This document shows positions 1 through 6,263 of a DNA stretch of 11,025 nucleotides, piece after piece. Each line of letters starts with the position of its first letter. Positions within the stretch are counted from its first letter, which is position 1. Origin of the DNA: an uncultured Haemophilus sp. (GTDB taxonomy: Bacteria; Pseudomonadota; Gammaproteobacteria; Enterobacterales; Pasteurellaceae); the NCBI RefSeq assembly GCF_937976265.1, contig NZ_CALJRX010000332.1, forward strand, positions 1 to 11,025, written 5' to 3'. A program made the position numbers and the translations under genes. A model generated the notes under the pieces. The model searched no databases, had not been told where the DNA came from, and worked only from the letters and a program-made list of their open reading frames with translations.

Positions 1-496
1 CTCTTTGTTCTGCTAATTCTAATGATGCTTTAATACGTGCTTGTTTTTTAGATTTCTCACGAACAGCAACAACATCATTTACAGAAACTTGGAAAGATGG
101 GATATTTACAACACGACCATTTACGACAATCGCTTTGTGGCTCACTAATTGACGAGCTTCTGCGCGAGTTGCAGCAAATCCCATGCGATAAACAACGTTA
201 TCCAATCTACCTTCTAATAATACTAGTAAGTTTTCACCAGTATTACCTTTTAAACGGTTTGCTTCTTTATAGTAGTTACGGAATTGACGTTCTAAAATAC
301 CATAGATACGACGAACTTTTTGTTTTTCACGTAATTGACTACCATAGTCAGACAAACGCGGTTTACGAGCACCGTGTTGACCTGGTGCTGTATCAATTTT
401 ACATTTTGAATCAATCGCACGCACACCTGATTTAAGGAATAAATCAGTGCCTTCACGACGGCTGAGCTTGAGTTTAGGGCCCAAATATCTTGCCAT
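1..496 (-). CDS. rpsD: 30S ribosomal protein S4, 3' end outside the window
   Basis: S4 is a primary 16S rRNA binder that starts assembly of the 30S body. With S3 and S5 it lines the mRNA entry channel, and it is also the translational repressor of the alpha operon. The frame opens with ATG at 494-496 (MARYLGPKLKLSRREG) and stays open to the window edge. This gives 165 codons of a protein usually about 206 residues, so roughly the last 40 are missing because of the cut, not because of damage. The N-terminal arm has a single cysteine (Cys32) and reads almost like E. coli S4. The S4-type RNA-binding domain begins near residue 94 (GRLDNVVYRMGFAATRAEAR). It lies 29 nt after rpsK. Its repressor target is visible upstream of rpsM. 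Identification is certain; the C-terminus cannot be judged. Confidence 0.98.
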   Translation of the reverse strand, partial: MARYLGPKLKLSRREGTDLFLKSGVRAIDSKCKIDTAPGQHGARKPRLSDYGSQLREKQKVRRIYGILERQFRNYYKEANRLKGNTGENLLVLLEGRLDNVVYRMGFAATRAEARQLVSHKAIVVNGRVVNIPSFQVSVNDVVAVREKSKKQARIKASLELAEQR

Positions 497-525
497 TTTC
501 TTTCTCCAACTATCCTATTACGCCA

Positions 526-915
526 TTAAACACGACGTTTTTTCGGTGGACGACAACCGTTATGAGGGATCGGAGTCACATCAGTGATGTTCGTGATACG
601 GAAACCCGCTGCATTTAATGCACGGATTGTTGATTCACGACCCGGACCCGGACCTTTAACCATAACTTCCAAGTTCTTTAAGCCGAATTCTTTAACGATT
701 TCAGCACAACGTTCTGCAGCAACTTGTGCAGCGAACGGGGTAGATTTACGAGAACCACGGAAACCTGAACCACCTGCTGTAGCCCAAGCTAAAGCATTAC
801 CTTGACGGTCAGTAATGGTAACGATTGTGTTATTGAAAGATGCGTGAATGTGTGCTACGCCATCTACAACTTGTTTTTTTACACGTTTACGTGCACGAAC
901 TGGTGTTTTAGCCAT
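526..915 (-). CDS. rpsK: 30S ribosomal protein S11
   Basis: S11 sits on the 30S platform next to S7, S18 and S21, close to the E-site mRNA and the 3' region of 16S rRNA. The 129-residue length equals that of E. coli. Family signatures visible are the HIHASFNNTIVTITDRQGN strand near residues 22-40, the GPGPGRESTIRALNAAGF segment near 88-105, and the basic tail IPHNGCRPPKKRRV. The Asn-Gly pair in that tail is where isoaspartate has been reported in E. coli S11. The ATG at 913-915 is preceded by a GGGGTAAA-type ribosome site. The gene begins 16 nt after rpsM, as second gene of the alpha operon, and is expected to be under S4 feedback through coupling to rpsM. Confidence 0.98.
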   Translation of the reverse strand: MAKTPVRARKRVKKQVVDGVAHIHASFNNTIVTITDRQGNALAWATAGGSGFRGSRKSTPFAAQVAAERCAEIVKEFGLKNLEVMVKGPGPGRESTIRALNAAGFRITNITDVTPIPHNGCRPPKKRRV

Positions 916-931
916 TCTTTATTTACCCCGA

Positions 932-1288
932 CTATTTTTTGATCGGCTTACGTGGACCCTTACGGGTACGCGCATTAGTTTTAGTACGTTGACCACGTAC
1001 CGGTAAACTACGACGATGACGTAAACCACGGTAACAACCTAAGTCTAAAAGACGTTTGATGTTTAGTGTTACTTCACGACGTAAGTCACCTTCAACGGTA
1101 AATTTACCAACTTCGTCACGCAGTTTGTCAATCTGCTCTTCAGACAATTCGCTGATCTTAACATCTTCAGCAATACCCGCTGCAGCACAAATGCTTTTAG
1201 AACGAGTTTTACCGATACCGTAAATTGCAGTTAAAGCGATTACAGCGTGTTTGTGATCAGGAATGTTAATGCCTGCAATACGGGCCAC
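932..1288 (-). CDS. rpsM: 30S ribosomal protein S13, GTG start
   Basis: S13 is in the 30S head. It forms intersubunit bridges B1a and B1b with the 50S, and its basic tail reaches towards the A- and P-site tRNAs. The product has 118 residues, the usual length. It shows MARIAGINIPDHKHAVIALT at the N-terminus, a helix-turn-helix stretch around GIGKTRS, the conserved DLGCYRGLRHRR block, and the tail KTNARTRKGPRKPIKK. The start codon is GTG (1286-1288), as in E. coli. It sits 6 nt after a TAGGAG ribosome site (1295-1300). Codons 2-3 (GCC CGT) are complementary to the loop of the leader hairpin, so the unusual start belongs to the S4-controlled pseudoknot. First gene of the alpha operon. Confidence 0.98.
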   Translation of the reverse strand: MARIAGINIPDHKHAVIALTAIYGIGKTRSKSICAAAGIAEDVKISELSEEQIDKLRDEVGKFTVEGDLRREVTLNIKRLLDLGCYRGLRHRRSLPVRGQRTKTNARTRKGPRKPIKK

Positions 1289-1368
1289 TATGCACTCCTA
1301 TTATTTTAACTAATTTGGTATTCTGATCTTGAAAAGCCCGTTTTCAGGATACTCAAACAGAATACCAA
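1280..1368 (-). promoter_or_regulatory. Alpha operon leader: S4-binding pseudoknot over the rpsM start
   Basis: Read on the minus strand, an outer stem TTGGTATTCTG (1368-1358) pairs perfectly with CAGAATACCAA (1325-1315). Inside it, ATCCTGAAAA (1350-1341) pairs with TTTTCAAGAT (1335-1326), with one A-C mismatch, and exposes the loop CGGGC (1340-1336). That loop is complementary to GCCCG (1285-1281), the second and third codons of rpsM, so a pseudoknot would enclose the ribosome site and the GTG. The segment TTTGAGTATCCTGAAAACGG matches, from memory, the E. coli alpha mRNA leader. There S4 binding traps the ribosome in an inactive complex and lowers S13, S11 and S4 synthesis. The fold is read by eye; the S4 function is inferred by homology. 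Confidence 0.9.
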
Positions 1369-1380
1369 GGACATAAATGA

Positions 1381-1403
1381 GTTGAGTAGTATAACTACTC
1401 AAC
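1381..1403 (-). repeat. Perfect 10-bp inverted repeat centred on the alpha -10 box
   Basis: The arms are 1381-1390 and 1394-1403 with a 3-nt centre. On the minus strand it reads GTTGAGTAGT, then TAT, then ACTACTCAAC. It includes the whole predicted -10 box. RNA started at the alpha promoter would begin at the far end of the second arm and so could not fold it; only transcripts reading through from spc carry the full hairpin. No T-run follows on either strand, so it is not a standard intrinsic terminator. It may be a weak 3'-end or processing structure for spc mRNA, or a protein site. Confidence 0.75.
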
Positions 1404-1416
1404 CGGTTCTTTGCAA
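1388..1416 (-). promoter_or_regulatory. Predicted sigma70 promoter of the alpha operon
   Basis: On the minus strand TTGCAA (1416-1411) is followed after exactly 17 nt by TATACT (1393-1388). These match the -35 consensus at 4 of 6 bases and the -10 consensus at 5 of 6. Transcription would begin near 1381, leaving a leader of about 93 nt before rpsM. The -35 box is only 14 nt past the rpmJ stop codon, so alpha starts immediately after spc. The same position carries the alpha promoter in E. coli. A perfect dyad is centred on this -10 box (see the separate entry). Confidence 0.82.
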
Positions 1417-1429
1417 GAAGAAATGTTAA

Positions 1430-1543
1430 TTAACCTTGACGTTGTTTATGTTTAGGGTCGCTGCATAATACGCGAACAACACCTTCACGTTTAACAATTT
1501 TACAGTTACGACACATCTTCTTAACGGAAGCACGAACTTTCAT
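1430..1543 (-). CDS. rpmJ: 50S ribosomal protein L36 (zinc-ribbon form)
   Basis: L36 is the smallest 50S protein; it fits into 23S rRNA near the base of the L7/L12 stalk and contributes to late assembly. Reading the minus strand from ATG at 1541-1543 to TAA at 1430-1432 gives 37 residues: [20 protein letters not shown], then [17 protein letters not shown]. Cys11, Cys14, Cys27 and His32 form the complete zinc ribbon, so this is the zinc-containing 'C+' type. The ATG follows an AAAAGGA ribosome site. It lies 28 nt after secY, the normal last position of the spc operon, with the alpha promoter directly behind it. A zinc-free paralog, if the genome has one, would be elsewhere. Identification is certain. 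Confidence 0.98.
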
Positions 1544-1571
1544 TGCTTATCCTTTTTACTTAAATGAACAA

Positions 1572-2897
1572 TTACTGTCCAAAACCTTTAAGGTTTGCTT
1601 TTTTTAACGCAGATTCATATTGAGACGACATTAAGTGACTCTGAACTTGCACGATAAAATCCATAATTACAACAACAACGATTAATAAGGAAGTACCACC
1701 GAAGTAGAATTTAACATCCCATGCTGATGTCATAATATAAGGGACTAAACATACGAACGTTACATAAAGACCGCCAATTAATGTTAAGCGAGTCATTACT
1801 TTATCAATGTAACGTGATGTTTGTTCACCTGGTCTAATTCCTGGGATAAATGCACCAGATTTTTTTAGATTATCTGCTGTATCACGTGGATTATATTGCA
1901 TTGCAGTATAGAAGAAACTGAAGAAAATAATCGCTACCGCATAAACAAGAAGATATAAAGGTTGTCCAGGATTCAACAACATTGATAAGTTATTTAACCA
2001 CTCAAACTTATCATTCTGACCAAACCATTGTGTCAATGTCGCAGGGAATAAAATAATGCTTGAAGCAAAAATTGCTGGCATTACGTTTGCCATATTAACT
2101 TTTAATGGTAGGTGAGTTGAATGACCACCTAAAATTTGACGTCCTTGTTGACGCTTAGCATATTCAACACGAATTCTACGTTGTCCACGTTCTACGAAGA
2201 CAACAAAGTAAGTTACTGCAAAAACAATAGCAGCGATTAGTAAAAGAACTAAAGGATGCATTTGTCCTTGACGAGCTTGCTCAACTGTTTCGATGATTGC
2301 ATGTGGCAATCCTGCAACAATACCACCAAAAACAAGAATTGAGATACCGTTACCAATACCTCTTTCAGTAATTTGCTCACCTAACCACATTAAGAACATG
2401 GTTCCGGTCACAAGACTCACTACTGCAGTGAAGTAAAAAGTAAAACCGATATTTGGCACTAACTGTGGCAACATATTCGGTAAACCGGTAGAAATTGCGA
2501 TAGCTTGGATAGTAGCAAAAACCACCGTTGCATAACGAGTATACTTGGTGATTTTTCTTTGTCCTGCTGCGCCTTCTTTTTTCAATTCTGCTAAGGCAGG
2601 TGAAACCGTAGCAAGCAATTGCATCACGATAGATGCCGAGATATACGGCATAATACCTAATGCTAAAATTGATGCTCGGCTCAATGCACCACCAGAGAAC
2701 ATGTTTAACATATCAATGATGGTGCCTTTTTGTTGTTCAACTAATTGAGCTAGCACGGCGGCATCAATACCAGGAAGCGGAATAAAAGAACCAATACGAT
2801 AAACGATAAGTGCACCTAATACAAAAAGCAATCTGCTTTTTAGTTCACCAGTACCACTATTAGTACTTCTGCTTTGATAACCTGGTTGTTTAGCCAT
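1572..2897 (-). CDS. secY: Preprotein translocase subunit SecY
   Basis: SecY is the channel of the SecYEG translocon in the inner membrane, taking substrates from SecA or from ribosomes via SRP. At 441 residues it is full length (443 in E. coli). Ten hydrophobic segments can be placed: about 22-40, 76-96, 120-138, 151-172, 183-200, 215-234, 270-292, 312-333, 368-389 and 398-417. The plug lies around 60-75 (NMFSGGALSRAS). The cytoplasmic loop between helices 6 and 7 is strongly basic (ERGQRRIRVEYAKRQQGR). The loop between 8 and 9 has IPGIRPGEQT, with Arg355 matching the arginine (357 in E. coli) needed for SecA-driven export. The ATG is 7 nt past rplO, and its GAGGAA ribosome site lies inside rplO. 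The only non-ribosomal protein gene here. Confidence 0.98.
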   Translation of the reverse strand: MAKQPGYQSRSTNSGTGELKSRLLFVLGALIVYRIGSFIPLPGIDAAVLAQLVEQQKGTIIDMLNMFSGGALSRASILALGIMPYISASIVMQLLATVSPALAELKKEGAAGQRKITKYTRYATVVFATIQAIAISTGLPNMLPQLVPNIGFTFYFTAVVSLVTGTMFLMWLGEQITERGIGNGISILVFGGIVAGLPHAIIETVEQARQGQMHPLVLLLIAAIVFAVTYFVVFVERGQRRIRVEYAKRQQGRQILGGHSTHLPLKVNMANVMPAIFASSIILFPATLTQWFGQNDKFEWLNNLSMLLNPGQPLYLLVYAVAIIFFSFFYTAMQYNPRDTADNLKKSGAFIPGIRPGEQTSRYIDKVMTRLTLIGGLYVTFVCLVPYIMTSAWDVKFYFGGTSLLIVVVVIMDFIVQVQSHLMSSQYESALKKANLKGFGQ

Positions 2898-2904
2898 TTG
2901 CTAA

Positions 2905-3339
2905 TTATTCCTCAACTGAACCGCCAGCAGCTTCGATCGCTGCTTTTGCACCTTTAGTTACACGTAAACCACGTACAGTAACTGCAGATTTCACTTCACC
3001 AGCTAAGATAACTTTAGCGAATTGAATATCTTTAGTTAAAATGTTTGCAGCTTTTAATGCTTCTAAAGTGACAACATTTCCTTCAACTTTTGTTAATTCG
3101 TTTAAACGAACTTCAGCGGTTACAGCTGATTTCATTGAAGTGAAACCAAATTTTGGTAAACGACGGTATAATGGCATTTGACCACCCTCGAAACCACGAC
3201 GAACACCGCCGCCAGTACGAGATTTTTGACCTTTATGACCACGACCACCAGTTTTTCCTAAACCTGAACCAATACCACGACCAAGGCGTTTTGCACTGTG
3301 CTTAGCACCTTCAGCCGGAGATAGAGTATTTAAACGCAT
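2905..3339 (-). CDS. rplO: 50S ribosomal protein L15
   Basis: L15 is a late-assembly 50S protein whose long, basic N-terminal extension runs deep into 23S rRNA; the C-terminal half is globular. The product has 144 residues, the usual length. It starts MRLNTLSPAEGAKHSAKRLG, followed by the Gly/Arg/Lys-rich segment RGIGSGLGKTGGRGHKGQKS and the conserved RRGFEGGQMPLYRRLPKFGF near residues 47-66. The C-terminal domain ends AAGGSVEE. It is separated by 4 nt from rpmD and 7 nt from secY, so translation through rpmD-rplO-secY is probably coupled. Nothing abnormal is seen. Confidence 0.98.
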   Translation of the reverse strand: MRLNTLSPAEGAKHSAKRLGRGIGSGLGKTGGRGHKGQKSRTGGGVRRGFEGGQMPLYRRLPKFGFTSMKSAVTAEVRLNELTKVEGNVVTLEALKAANILTKDIQFAKVILAGEVKSAVTVRGLRVTKGAKAAIEAAGGSVEE

Positions 3340-3343
3340 TCTC

Positions 3344-3523
3344 TTACTCCTCCACTTTAACCATGTATGAAACTTGGTTAATCATACCACGTACTGCCGG
3401 AGTATCGATTAACTCAACAGTATGGTGCATATGGCGAAGACCAAGACCACGCAAGGTAGCTTTGTGCTTCGGTAAACGAGCAATTGCGCTACGAACTTGA
3501 GTTACTTTAATAGTTTTAGCCAT
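3344..3523 (-). CDS. rpmD: 50S ribosomal protein L30
   Basis: L30 is a small 50S surface protein with a ferredoxin-like fold. The 59 residues (MAKTIKVTQVRSAIARLPKH at the start, MINQVSYMVKVEE at the end) cover the whole family, including RGLGLRHMHHTVELIDTPAV in the middle. An in-frame TTG six bases upstream (3527-3529) could lengthen the frame by two codons. I chose ATG at 3521-3523 because the product then begins MAKTIKV as in relatives, and because GGGG (3536-3533, inside the end of rpsE) is at normal distance from it. It starts 6 nt after rpsE and ends 4 nt before rplO. Confidence 0.96.
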   Translation of the reverse strand: MAKTIKVTQVRSAIARLPKHKATLRGLGLRHMHHTVELIDTPAVRGMINQVSYMVKVEE

Positions 3524-3529
3524 TATCAA

Positions 3530-4030
3530 TTACCCCAAAATTTCATCAACGGTTTTGCCACGTTTAGCAGCAACCATTTCTGGTGATTTCATATTTGCTA
3601 ATGCATCAATAGTTGCACGAACAACGTTGATTGGGTTGGTTGAACCATACGCTTTAGAAAGAACGTTACGTACACCAGCAACTTCTAACACTGAACGCAT
3701 TGCACCGCCTGCGATGATACCTGTACCTTCGCTAGCTGGTTGCATAAATACGCGAGAACCAGTGTGAACACCTTTAACTGGGTGTTGTAATGTACCTTCA
3801 TTTAAAGCGACATTAATCATATTGCGACGTGCTTTTTCCATCGCTTTTTGGATCGCTGCCGGAACTTCGCGAGCTTTACCATAACCAAAACCTACGCGAC
3901 CGTTACCATCGCCTACTACTGTTAAAGCAGTAAAGCTCATAATACGACCACCTTTTACAGTTTTTGATACACGGTTTACTGCGATTAGCTTCTCTTGCAG
4001 TTCACCAGCTTGTTTTTCGATGTTTGACAT
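3530..4030 (-). CDS. rpsE: 30S ribosomal protein S5
   Basis: S5 lies on the back of the 30S near helix 34. It takes part in decoding accuracy and, with S3 and S4, in unwinding mRNA at the entry channel. The 166 residues match E. coli in length. The N-terminal RNA-binding domain contains the loop VSKTVKGGR (residues 21-29), where E. coli changes give spectinomycin resistance; here it looks wild type. The GNGRVGFGYGKAREVPAAIQ segment and the C-terminal GSTNPINVVRATIDAL block are both present. It follows rplR by 14 nt. The S4-S5 interface (ram) positions show nothing abnormal, although S4 is incomplete here. Confidence 0.98.
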   Translation of the reverse strand: MSNIEKQAGELQEKLIAVNRVSKTVKGGRIMSFTALTVVGDGNGRVGFGYGKAREVPAAIQKAMEKARRNMINVALNEGTLQHPVKGVHTGSRVFMQPASEGTGIIAGGAMRSVLEVAGVRNVLSKAYGSTNPINVVRATIDALANMKSPEMVAAKRGKTVDEILG

Positions 4031-4044
4031 CTCAATTTACCTCA

Positions 4045-4398
4045 TTAGAACTGTAGACCAGCTTCACGTGCAGCGTCCGCTAAAGTTTGGACACGACCAT
4101 GATATTTAAAACCGGAACGGTCAAAAGCAACGTCTTTAACGCCTTTTGCTAATGCGCGCTCAGCAACAAGTTTACCTACTACTGCTGCGGCATCTTTATT
4201 ACCGGTATATTTAACTTGCTCACGAATTGCTTTTTCAACAGTTGAAGCAGCGGCAAGCACTTCTGAACCGTTTGGTGCAATAACTTGTGCGTAGATATGA
4301 CGCGGAGTACGGTGAATAACTAGACGAGTTACACCTTGCTCTCTCATCATATGACGTGCACGAGCTGCACGACGGATACGAGCTGATTTCTTATCCAT
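4045..4398 (-). CDS. rplR: 50S ribosomal protein L18
   Basis: L18 binds 5S rRNA and, with L5, docks it into the central protuberance of the 50S. The 117 residues equal the E. coli length. The N-terminus is very basic (MDKKSARIRRAARARHMMRE) and forms the flexible arm. The globular domain has VIHRTPRHIYAQVIAPNG near residues 27-44, a central region with KYTGNKDAAAVVGKLVAERA, and the typical ending DRSGFKYHGRVQTLADAARE. It lies 13 nt after rplF and 14 nt before rpsE, inside the spc transcript. Nothing unusual is seen. Confidence 0.98.
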   Translation of the reverse strand: MDKKSARIRRAARARHMMREQGVTRLVIHRTPRHIYAQVIAPNGSEVLAAASTVEKAIREQVKYTGNKDAAAVVGKLVAERALAKGVKDVAFDRSGFKYHGRVQTLADAAREAGLQF

Positions 4399-4411
4399 AG
4401 TGTTACCTTAA

Positions 4412-4945
4412 TTATTTCTTCTTAGCCTCTTTCATACGTACTACTTCATCAGAGTAACGTACACCTTTACCTTTATAAGGTTCAGGACGGCGATAAGCAC
4501 GAATATCTGCTGCAACTTGACCAATTAACTGCTTGTCTGCACCTTTTAAAACGATTTCCGTTTGTGAAGGGCATTCTGCAGTAATACCTGCTGGTAAAGT
4601 GTGCTCCACAGGGTGAGAGAAACCTAAGCTTAACGCAACTACGTTGCCTTTAACTTGAACTCTGTAACCAACACCCACTAGTTGTAATTTCTTAGTGAAG
4701 CCTTCAGTAACACCGATAACCATTGCATTAACTAATGCACGAGCTGTACCCGATTGAGCATTCGCTTCAACAAAACCTTCACGTGGAGTGAAAGTAAATT
4801 GACCATTATCTTGTTTAACTTCAACTGAGTGATGAATTGTGCGAGATAACTCGCCATTTTTTCCTTTTACTGTTAATAGCTGACCGTCGAGTTTAACTTC
4901 AACGCCGGCAGGAATATTAACAGGTGCCTTTGCAACACGAGACAT
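4412..4945 (-). CDS. rplF: 50S ribosomal protein L6
   Basis: L6 binds near the sarcin-ricin loop and the base of the stalk, next to the landing site of elongation factors. The 177 residues match E. coli. Two similar domains, probably an old duplication, can be followed: one at about 1-80 (MSRVAKAPVNIPAGVEVKLD, TVKGKNGELSRTIHHSV) and one at about 85-170 (KLQLVGVGYRVQVKGNVVAL, then SHPVEH). The family signature RRPEPYKGKGVRYSDEVVRM is near the end, followed by the lysine-rich tail KEAKKK. It begins 15 nt after rpsH. In E. coli this part of spc is controlled by S8 through coupling to rplE; the same is likely here. Confidence 0.98.
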   Translation of the reverse strand: MSRVAKAPVNIPAGVEVKLDGQLLTVKGKNGELSRTIHHSVEVKQDNGQFTFTPREGFVEANAQSGTARALVNAMVIGVTEGFTKKLQLVGVGYRVQVKGNVVALSLGFSHPVEHTLPAGITAECPSQTEIVLKGADKQLIGQVAADIRAYRRPEPYKGKGVRYSDEVVRMKEAKKK

Positions 4946-4960
4946 TTTCCTACCCCTCTA

Positions 4961-5353
4961 TTAAGCTACGTAACAGATGATCTCACCGCCTAAGCCCGCT
5001 TGACGAGCTGCACGGTCAGTCATAACACCTTTAGATGTAGAAATTACAGCAACACCTAAACCACCCATAACTTTTGGTAATTCGTCTTTACGTTTGTAAA
5101 TACGAAGACCAGGACGGCTTACACGTTGAATGCTTTCTACAACCGGTTTGCCTTGGAAATATTTTAAAGTAATTTCCAATTCAGGTTTTGCACCTTCTAA
5201 AACTTTAACGCTTTCGATATAACCTTCAGCAGCTAATACGTTGGCAATTGCCACTTTTAGCTTGGAAGAAGGCATATTGATTGCAACTTTGTTCGCAGCT
5301 TGACCGTTACGAATACGGGTCAACATATCTGCGATTGGATCTTGCATACTCAT
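4961..5353 (-). CDS. rpsH: 30S ribosomal protein S8, spc operon repressor
   Basis: S8 binds helix 21 of 16S rRNA early in assembly of the 30S platform and, when free, represses spc translation by binding mRNA at the start of rplE. The product has 130 residues, the same as E. coli. Features are MSMQDPIADMLTRIRNGQAA at the N-terminus, RVSRPGLRIYKRKDELPKV in the middle, and the RNA-binding C-terminal STSKGVMTDRAARQAGLGGE followed by IICYVA. The start is supported by GGAG about 10 nt upstream. The 36-nt gap before it (5354-5389) is among the longer ones inside the operon; it holds only the ribosome site and A/T-rich sequence. Its probable target is at 6225-6255. Confidence 0.98.
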   Translation of the reverse strand: MSMQDPIADMLTRIRNGQAANKVAINMPSSKLKVAIANVLAAEGYIESVKVLEGAKPELEITLKYFQGKPVVESIQRVSRPGLRIYKRKDELPKVMGGLGVAVISTSKGVMTDRAARQAGLGGEIICYVA

Positions 5354-5389
5354 TGTACTTTTTCTCCGATTCCAAAATAAAGTGGTATA

Positions 5390-5695
5390 TTACCAGCTCG
5401 CTTTTCTAAGGCCTGGGATCTCACCGCGCATAGCAGCTTCACGAACCTTAATACGGCTTAAACCAAACTTACGTAAAACGCCGTGAGGACGTCCAGTTTG
5501 GCGGCAACGGTTACGTTGACGACTAGGGCTAGAATCACGTGGTAAAGTTTGTAATTTTAACACTGCATTCCAACGATCTTCGTCAGAGGCATTGACATCA
5601 GAAATGATTTTCTTTAATTCTGCACGTTTAGCGAAGAATTTTTCAGCCAATTTAACGCGTTTTACATCGCGTGCTTTCATTGATTGTTTTGCCAT
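5390..5695 (-). CDS. rpsN: 30S ribosomal protein S14 (zinc-free long form)
   Basis: S14 is a late-binding protein of the 30S head next to S3, S10 and S19. The 101 residues make this the long 'C-' form. It has one cysteine, in NRCRQTGRPHGVLRKFGLSR, and lacks the paired CxxC motifs of the short zinc-binding form. The N-terminus is basic (MAKQSMKARDVKRVKLAEKF) and the ending EAAMRGEIPGLRKASW is typical. It lies 11 nt after rplE. The neighbouring L36 is the zinc-binding version, so the operon mixes zinc-dependent and zinc-free proteins, as enteric bacteria do. Confidence 0.98.
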   Translation of the reverse strand: MAKQSMKARDVKRVKLAEKFFAKRAELKKIISDVNASDEDRWNAVLKLQTLPRDSSPSRQRNRCRQTGRPHGVLRKFGLSRIKVREAAMRGEIPGLRKASW

Positions 5696-5706
5696 TATAA
5701 CCTGCC

Positions 5707-6246
5707 TTATTTACGGAATGGGAAATTAAAGGCAGCAAGTAGTGCTTGACCTTCTTCATCATTCTTAGCAGTAGTTGTGATAGTGATATCTAAACCACGT
5801 ACACGATCTACTTTATCGTAATCGATTTCAGGGAAGATGATTTGTTCACGCACACCCATGCTGTAGTTACCACGACCATCAAATGATTTCGCGCTTAAAC
5901 CGCGGAAGTCACGAATACGTGGAACAGCAATTGTAATTAAACGTTCAAAGAACTCCCACATACGCTCACCGCGTAGTGTTACTTTACAACCGATTGGATA
6001 TCCCTGACGGATTTTAAAGCCAGCAACAGATTTACGAGCTTTAGTTACTAAAGGTTTTTGACCGCTAATTGCTGCTAAGTCCGCTACTGCGTTGTCTAGC
6101 AATTTCTTATCGGTCAATGCTTCACCCACACCCATATTCAGGGTAATCTTTTCGATTCGTGGGACTTGCATGACAGATTTGTAGCCGAATTTATTTTTTA
6201 ACTCGTTTACTACTTGATCTCTGTAGTAATCATGCAGTTTCGCCAT
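5707..6246 (-). CDS. rplE: 50S ribosomal protein L5
   Basis: L5 binds 5S rRNA with L18 in the central protuberance, contacts the P-site tRNA, and forms bridge B1b with S13. The 179 residues match E. coli. It begins MAKLHDYYRDQVVNELKNKF, followed by the conserved PRIEKITLNMGVGEA (about 29-43). The middle contains KVTLRGERMWEFFERLITIA, and then FDGRGNYSMGVREQIIFPEI near 124-143. The ATG at 6244-6246 is preceded by TGGAG and lies 17 nt after rplX. The first eight codons can fold with the ribosome site into a hairpin resembling the E. coli S8 operator, so rplE is probably the control point for the middle of spc. Confidence 0.98.
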   Translation of the reverse strand: MAKLHDYYRDQVVNELKNKFGYKSVMQVPRIEKITLNMGVGEALTDKKLLDNAVADLAAISGQKPLVTKARKSVAGFKIRQGYPIGCKVTLRGERMWEFFERLITIAVPRIRDFRGLSAKSFDGRGNYSMGVREQIIFPEIDYDKVDRVRGLDITITTTAKNDEEGQALLAAFNFPFRK

Positions 6247-6255
6247 CGCATTACT
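6225..6255 (-). promoter_or_regulatory. Candidate S8 translational operator at the rplE start
   Basis: On the minus strand AGTAAT (6255-6250) pairs with ATTACT (6230-6225), six base pairs. Inside, the start codon ATG (6246-6244) can pair with CAT (6234-6232). The internal asymmetry (GCG against G) and the loop GCGAAACTG resemble the E. coli S8 target at the same place, where S8 mimics its binding to 16S helix 21. The first arm shares AG with the ribosome site GGAG (6257-6254), so a closed stem would hide both ribosome site and start codon. S8 binding is inferred from position and similarity; the pairing was read by eye. Confidence 0.72.
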
Positions 6256-6263
6256 CCAGTTTG

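Noticed and set aside
97..435. A 112-codon open frame on the plus strand
   Set aside because: It lies entirely antisense to rpsD, whose product is unmistakable. The translated protein has no recognisable domain and no own promoter or ribosome site.
1381..1403. Intrinsic terminator for the spc operon
   Set aside because: The dyad is perfect but neither strand has a T-run after it, and it contains the alpha -10 box. It is kept as a dyad of unknown role, not as a terminator.
3524..3529. TTG start at 3529 extending L30 by two residues
   Set aside because: The ATG at 3523 gives the family N-terminus MAKTIKV and has the better-spaced GGGG ribosome site; TTG would also begin directly after the rpsE stop.
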